From Daucus carota subsp. sativus (Eukaryota > Streptophyta > Magnoliopsida > Apiales > Apiaceae): a DNA stretch of 64,000 nt. The translations under genes and the position numbers were made by a program. Every line of letters starts with the position of its first letter. Positions within the stretch are counted from its first letter, which is position 1. The notes beneath the pieces were generated by a model, which had not been told where the DNA came from, searched no databases, and worked only from the letters and a program-made list of their open reading frames with translations. The stretch lies in contig NC_030389.2 of assembly GCF_001625215.2 (NCBI RefSeq), positions 40,723,454 through 40,787,453 of the forward strand, read 5' to 3'. This document shows positions 61,421-64,000 of the stretch, in pieces.

Positions 61421-62435
61421 TTCATGGCCGGAATTAAGATCTATGACGGTGGTTTGGCTGCTGGAGTGCGGTGGTTGTGTGTTTGGGGGTGGCTGAGATC
61501 AAAGGGATAGATGGTTGCTCTCATGCTCTCCACTCTCGATATATCCACTTGATGTGCCTACGTACCCTATATACAGGGATCAAGCCGTACGTAGTTCTAT
61601 TGAACCAAGACTCCTAGTTTGATCAGGACTAGGTCTCTTGGGGATAGGATCAGCTCTAAGGCGGTGACTTATCTCTTAGATGTCTAACGTCTTCAGAGTC
61701 CAACTCTAGTCAGCATTAGCCTTGAGGCTACCTGACTCCTAGTTCAAGTACATCACGGATACGGCATTATCCCTAACTATGAGAGATAACACTAACCGCT
61801 ACTTTTCGTATCATGGAGGAGTCGTCCGGTAGAGTCGTGACTCGTGACCACCCTTGAGGTGTAAGGACGCGCCCTTACCCTTAGTGAGGATACCCACCAA
61901 GAGGTAAGGCAACCAAGGAGCTAGGATACACGATCGTATCAATCCCCCGATGAGGGCAACTTAACAGAATGTAGGATCCAGATATATGACCGCTCTTCAT
62001 ACCACCCCGGAGGGCCTTCAAGAATAATGATATGACCGCTCTTCATACCACCCCGGAGGGCCTTCAAGAATAGTGATCACCTCAAGCCCCCACACGAGGG
62101 TTAACTTAGCAGATAACAGGATTGAGGATTGTAGGCCACACCATATGAGCCTGGGTACTTACCGAATGAGCCCGACGACTGCCAAATGAGCCTGATAACT
62201 ATCAGATGAGCCTGGTAACTAGTCTTCACATCCCTCGAAAAGGTTGTCTTTGCGACATCACTCATCTCCCTCACAAATCATTACATAACAAATCTTGGTA
62301 GATAAACTTCCCAGGGCGCGCCCTGAGGTCTTTGGACAAACCACCTCCCGATACGGGAGCCGGGCCCTCCGGGGTATCCCGAAATAGGCGCGCCCTTCCT
62401 TTCAGCATGGTGGCCAAAATCGGCCATAACACTTC
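61421..62435. mobile_element. possible LTR-type retroelement fossil (LTR-like, non-coding)
   Basis: This ~1-kb block is clearly more GC-rich than its surroundings and has no coding sense. The phrase GCCTACGTACCCTATATACA then GGGATCAAGCC.TACGTAGTT resembles a motif common in LTRs of plant Ty3/gypsy elements. It contains a ~45-base tandem duplication at 61986-62073. I see no gag or pol and no second LTR, so it is at best a solo LTR or fragment and is broken. Limits and family are tentative; age cannot be judged. Confidence 0.35.
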
Positions 62436-64000
62436 TTATCGAGGTTTAGCTGATAATGTAGTTTAAGTTGTAATAAGATTTGAAGTTTTGGTTTTTGATT
62501 TTAGTGCTGTAACCTATTAACGATCCTGTTTTTAGGGGCTGAAAGTGATTTTGATTTAAACTTCTTTTAAAATGTCCAGATATTTTAAATATACGTTTTA
62601 CCTTTTTCCATAAATACAAGTTTTTAAAAAAAATTATGATATCGGCAACAAATCCAGACCCCCGGATCTGTTCAGTGGGCCTTTTTGGCCAGAAGGCCTA
62701 TTGGCTAGATTTCTATTTCAAACTCAAGACTTACAAGTTGGAAGTAGCTTATTCATACTATCTGTGTGAAGAGCTTTTAATTTAACTCATGAGTCAGGAT
62801 TTTAAAAATTAAAAATCTTAACTTTTTGCGACTTGTTTTTATTTTTGAAATTTTATTTTACAAAAATGTATAGGATCACTTTAAAGATAATTTATAATAT
62901 TTTAATATTATACTAGTAATTTGTATACTTGATACGTTGTAAATATCAAAAAAATATTTTTAACTTATAAATAATTTCTCATTTATAAATAATAAACGCT
63001 TCCCTTTTAAGTAACCAAACCAACCGAATGTTTGGACCTCATTCGTCGAATCACCACATTTGGTCGTGTTTGTCTTCATCAAAGTCATGCATACCGTAAA
63101 AGAGGAAAAACTCAAGTTTCTACCGTTAAAACTTAACTGAATTTTTGAATGAATTTGTATATTTTATTATTTTTAATCATGTATATAAACTATTTTTTCT
63201 CGATATATATTCGTAATATTAGTATTAATAATGTATCATTAATTTACTATCATATAGTAATATGAATCTTACTCATTTTTATAAACTTATATTCACAAAG
63301 ATTTACTTATGAGCAATTAATTTTTTCAGAGTTTTTCTTAAAAAGAGAATTAATTCAATAAAGAAAAGTCATAGGCATCTAAAAAACAATCGATTCGAAC
63401 TAACATAAAACGGATCATCTATATAGATTTCATGCATTATCAATTTATTAAAGTTAATATATGTACATGTATCGGCTTCATAAGAATCAGTTCAAGTTAT
63501 CTATCATAATTATAATATCATACAAATTTTTATCACTATATCAAATTCTTAAAAATGCAGCAGATTTAACGTCTTGAACATTAAATCACATCAAAACACA
63601 CAAAAAACGCACCAAACTCTCATGAAAAGAGGGTAAACAAAACTCAAATAGATTGGAAACAAAAAATCTAGAAAAGTTTATATCAAACAAACAATATAAT
63701 CTAGAAAAACGAAAATCCTTTTTCTGGGGAGGAGCAATATTAGAAAAATAAGAATAAACTAAAAAATTAATTGATTTGGGGCTTTACACCCATTAAAATC
63801 GATGAAAGTCTCGCCGACGACTTTGAAAAATAGAAGAGATTGAGAGATTTTTTTTAAAGGCTCAACATTCAGGAACCAAATCAAAATAATTCAGTTCGGT
63901 CCATATTTTAAATTCGGTGCGGTTCATTTTAATTTTTTTTTTGATAATTTGATTTTTGATTTATTTGATTTAGTCCATGTATCATACCATACCATACGTA
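62436..64000. other. AT-rich right edge, no gene recognised
   Basis: 62690-63040 resembles the 'acttataagt' MITE group in composition (AACTTATAAATAATTTCTCA, CCAAACCAACCGAATGTTTGG), but I could not pair its ends. From 63100 to the window edge there is only AT-rich sequence with no open frame or RNA gene I can support. Confidence 0.4.

Overview
This window is nuclear DNA of a flowering plant, almost certainly a eudicot. It is AT-rich. It has intron-rich plant genes with canonical GT/AG splice sites, a nuclear tRNA-Leu, and many miniature inverted-repeat transposons (MITEs). Every recognised protein is a plant family: a WNK kinase with the plant-type OSR1_C tail, a DYW-type PPR editing factor, cytosolic O-acetylserine(thiol)lyase, the thylakoid Psb27-like protein LPA19, OVATE, SurE and a Sec14-like protein. 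An asterid, for example an umbellifer, is my guess and the sequence does not prove it.

Layout. 1-1.6 kb: 5' part of a Sec14/CRAL-TRIO gene on the minus strand, running off the left edge. 1.6-9.9 kb: repeats and MITEs. 9.9-10.4 kb: a two-exon gene for a 62-residue protein, with a tiny upstream ORF whose stop overlaps the main start. 12.0-15.8 kb: SurE-like phosphatase, minus strand, nine exons. 18.8-21.5 kb: WNK kinase, plus strand, seven exons. 23.3-27.6 kb: LPA19 (Psb27-like), minus strand, with a probable distant first exon and a hAT element in the long intron. 28.2-31.2 kb: nested Harbinger and Stowaway MITEs and a long-inverted-repeat element sitting in a TA microsatellite. 31.2-42.8 kb: tandem O-acetylserine(thiol)lyase array, with one decayed remnant and two intact ten-exon copies whose proteins differ at 10 of 325 residues. 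43.3 kb: tRNA-Leu(CAG). 44.9-45.4 kb: a hAT MITE. 46.3-46.9 kb: OVATE family gene. 49.1-51.9 kb: glyoxalase-I-like gene. 53.3-57.0 kb: PPR-DYW gene closely resembling Arabidopsis LOI1/MEF11. 57.1-60.1 kb: a PIF/Harbinger transposon carrying both its Myb-like ORF and a 3'-truncated transposase, inserted just upstream of the PPR gene. 60.2-60.9 kb: a Stowaway nested in another Stowaway. 61.4-62.4 kb: a GC-richer fossil that resembles an LTR. The last 1.5 kb shows nothing I recognise.

The host genes are independent housekeeping loci and I see no metabolic cluster. The exception is the lyase array, where local duplication has produced two full-length cysteine-synthesis genes that keep the same TATA region but have unrelated DNA upstream of it. 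The rest of the story is transposons: several insertions here can be dated relative to one another from nesting and target-site duplications.
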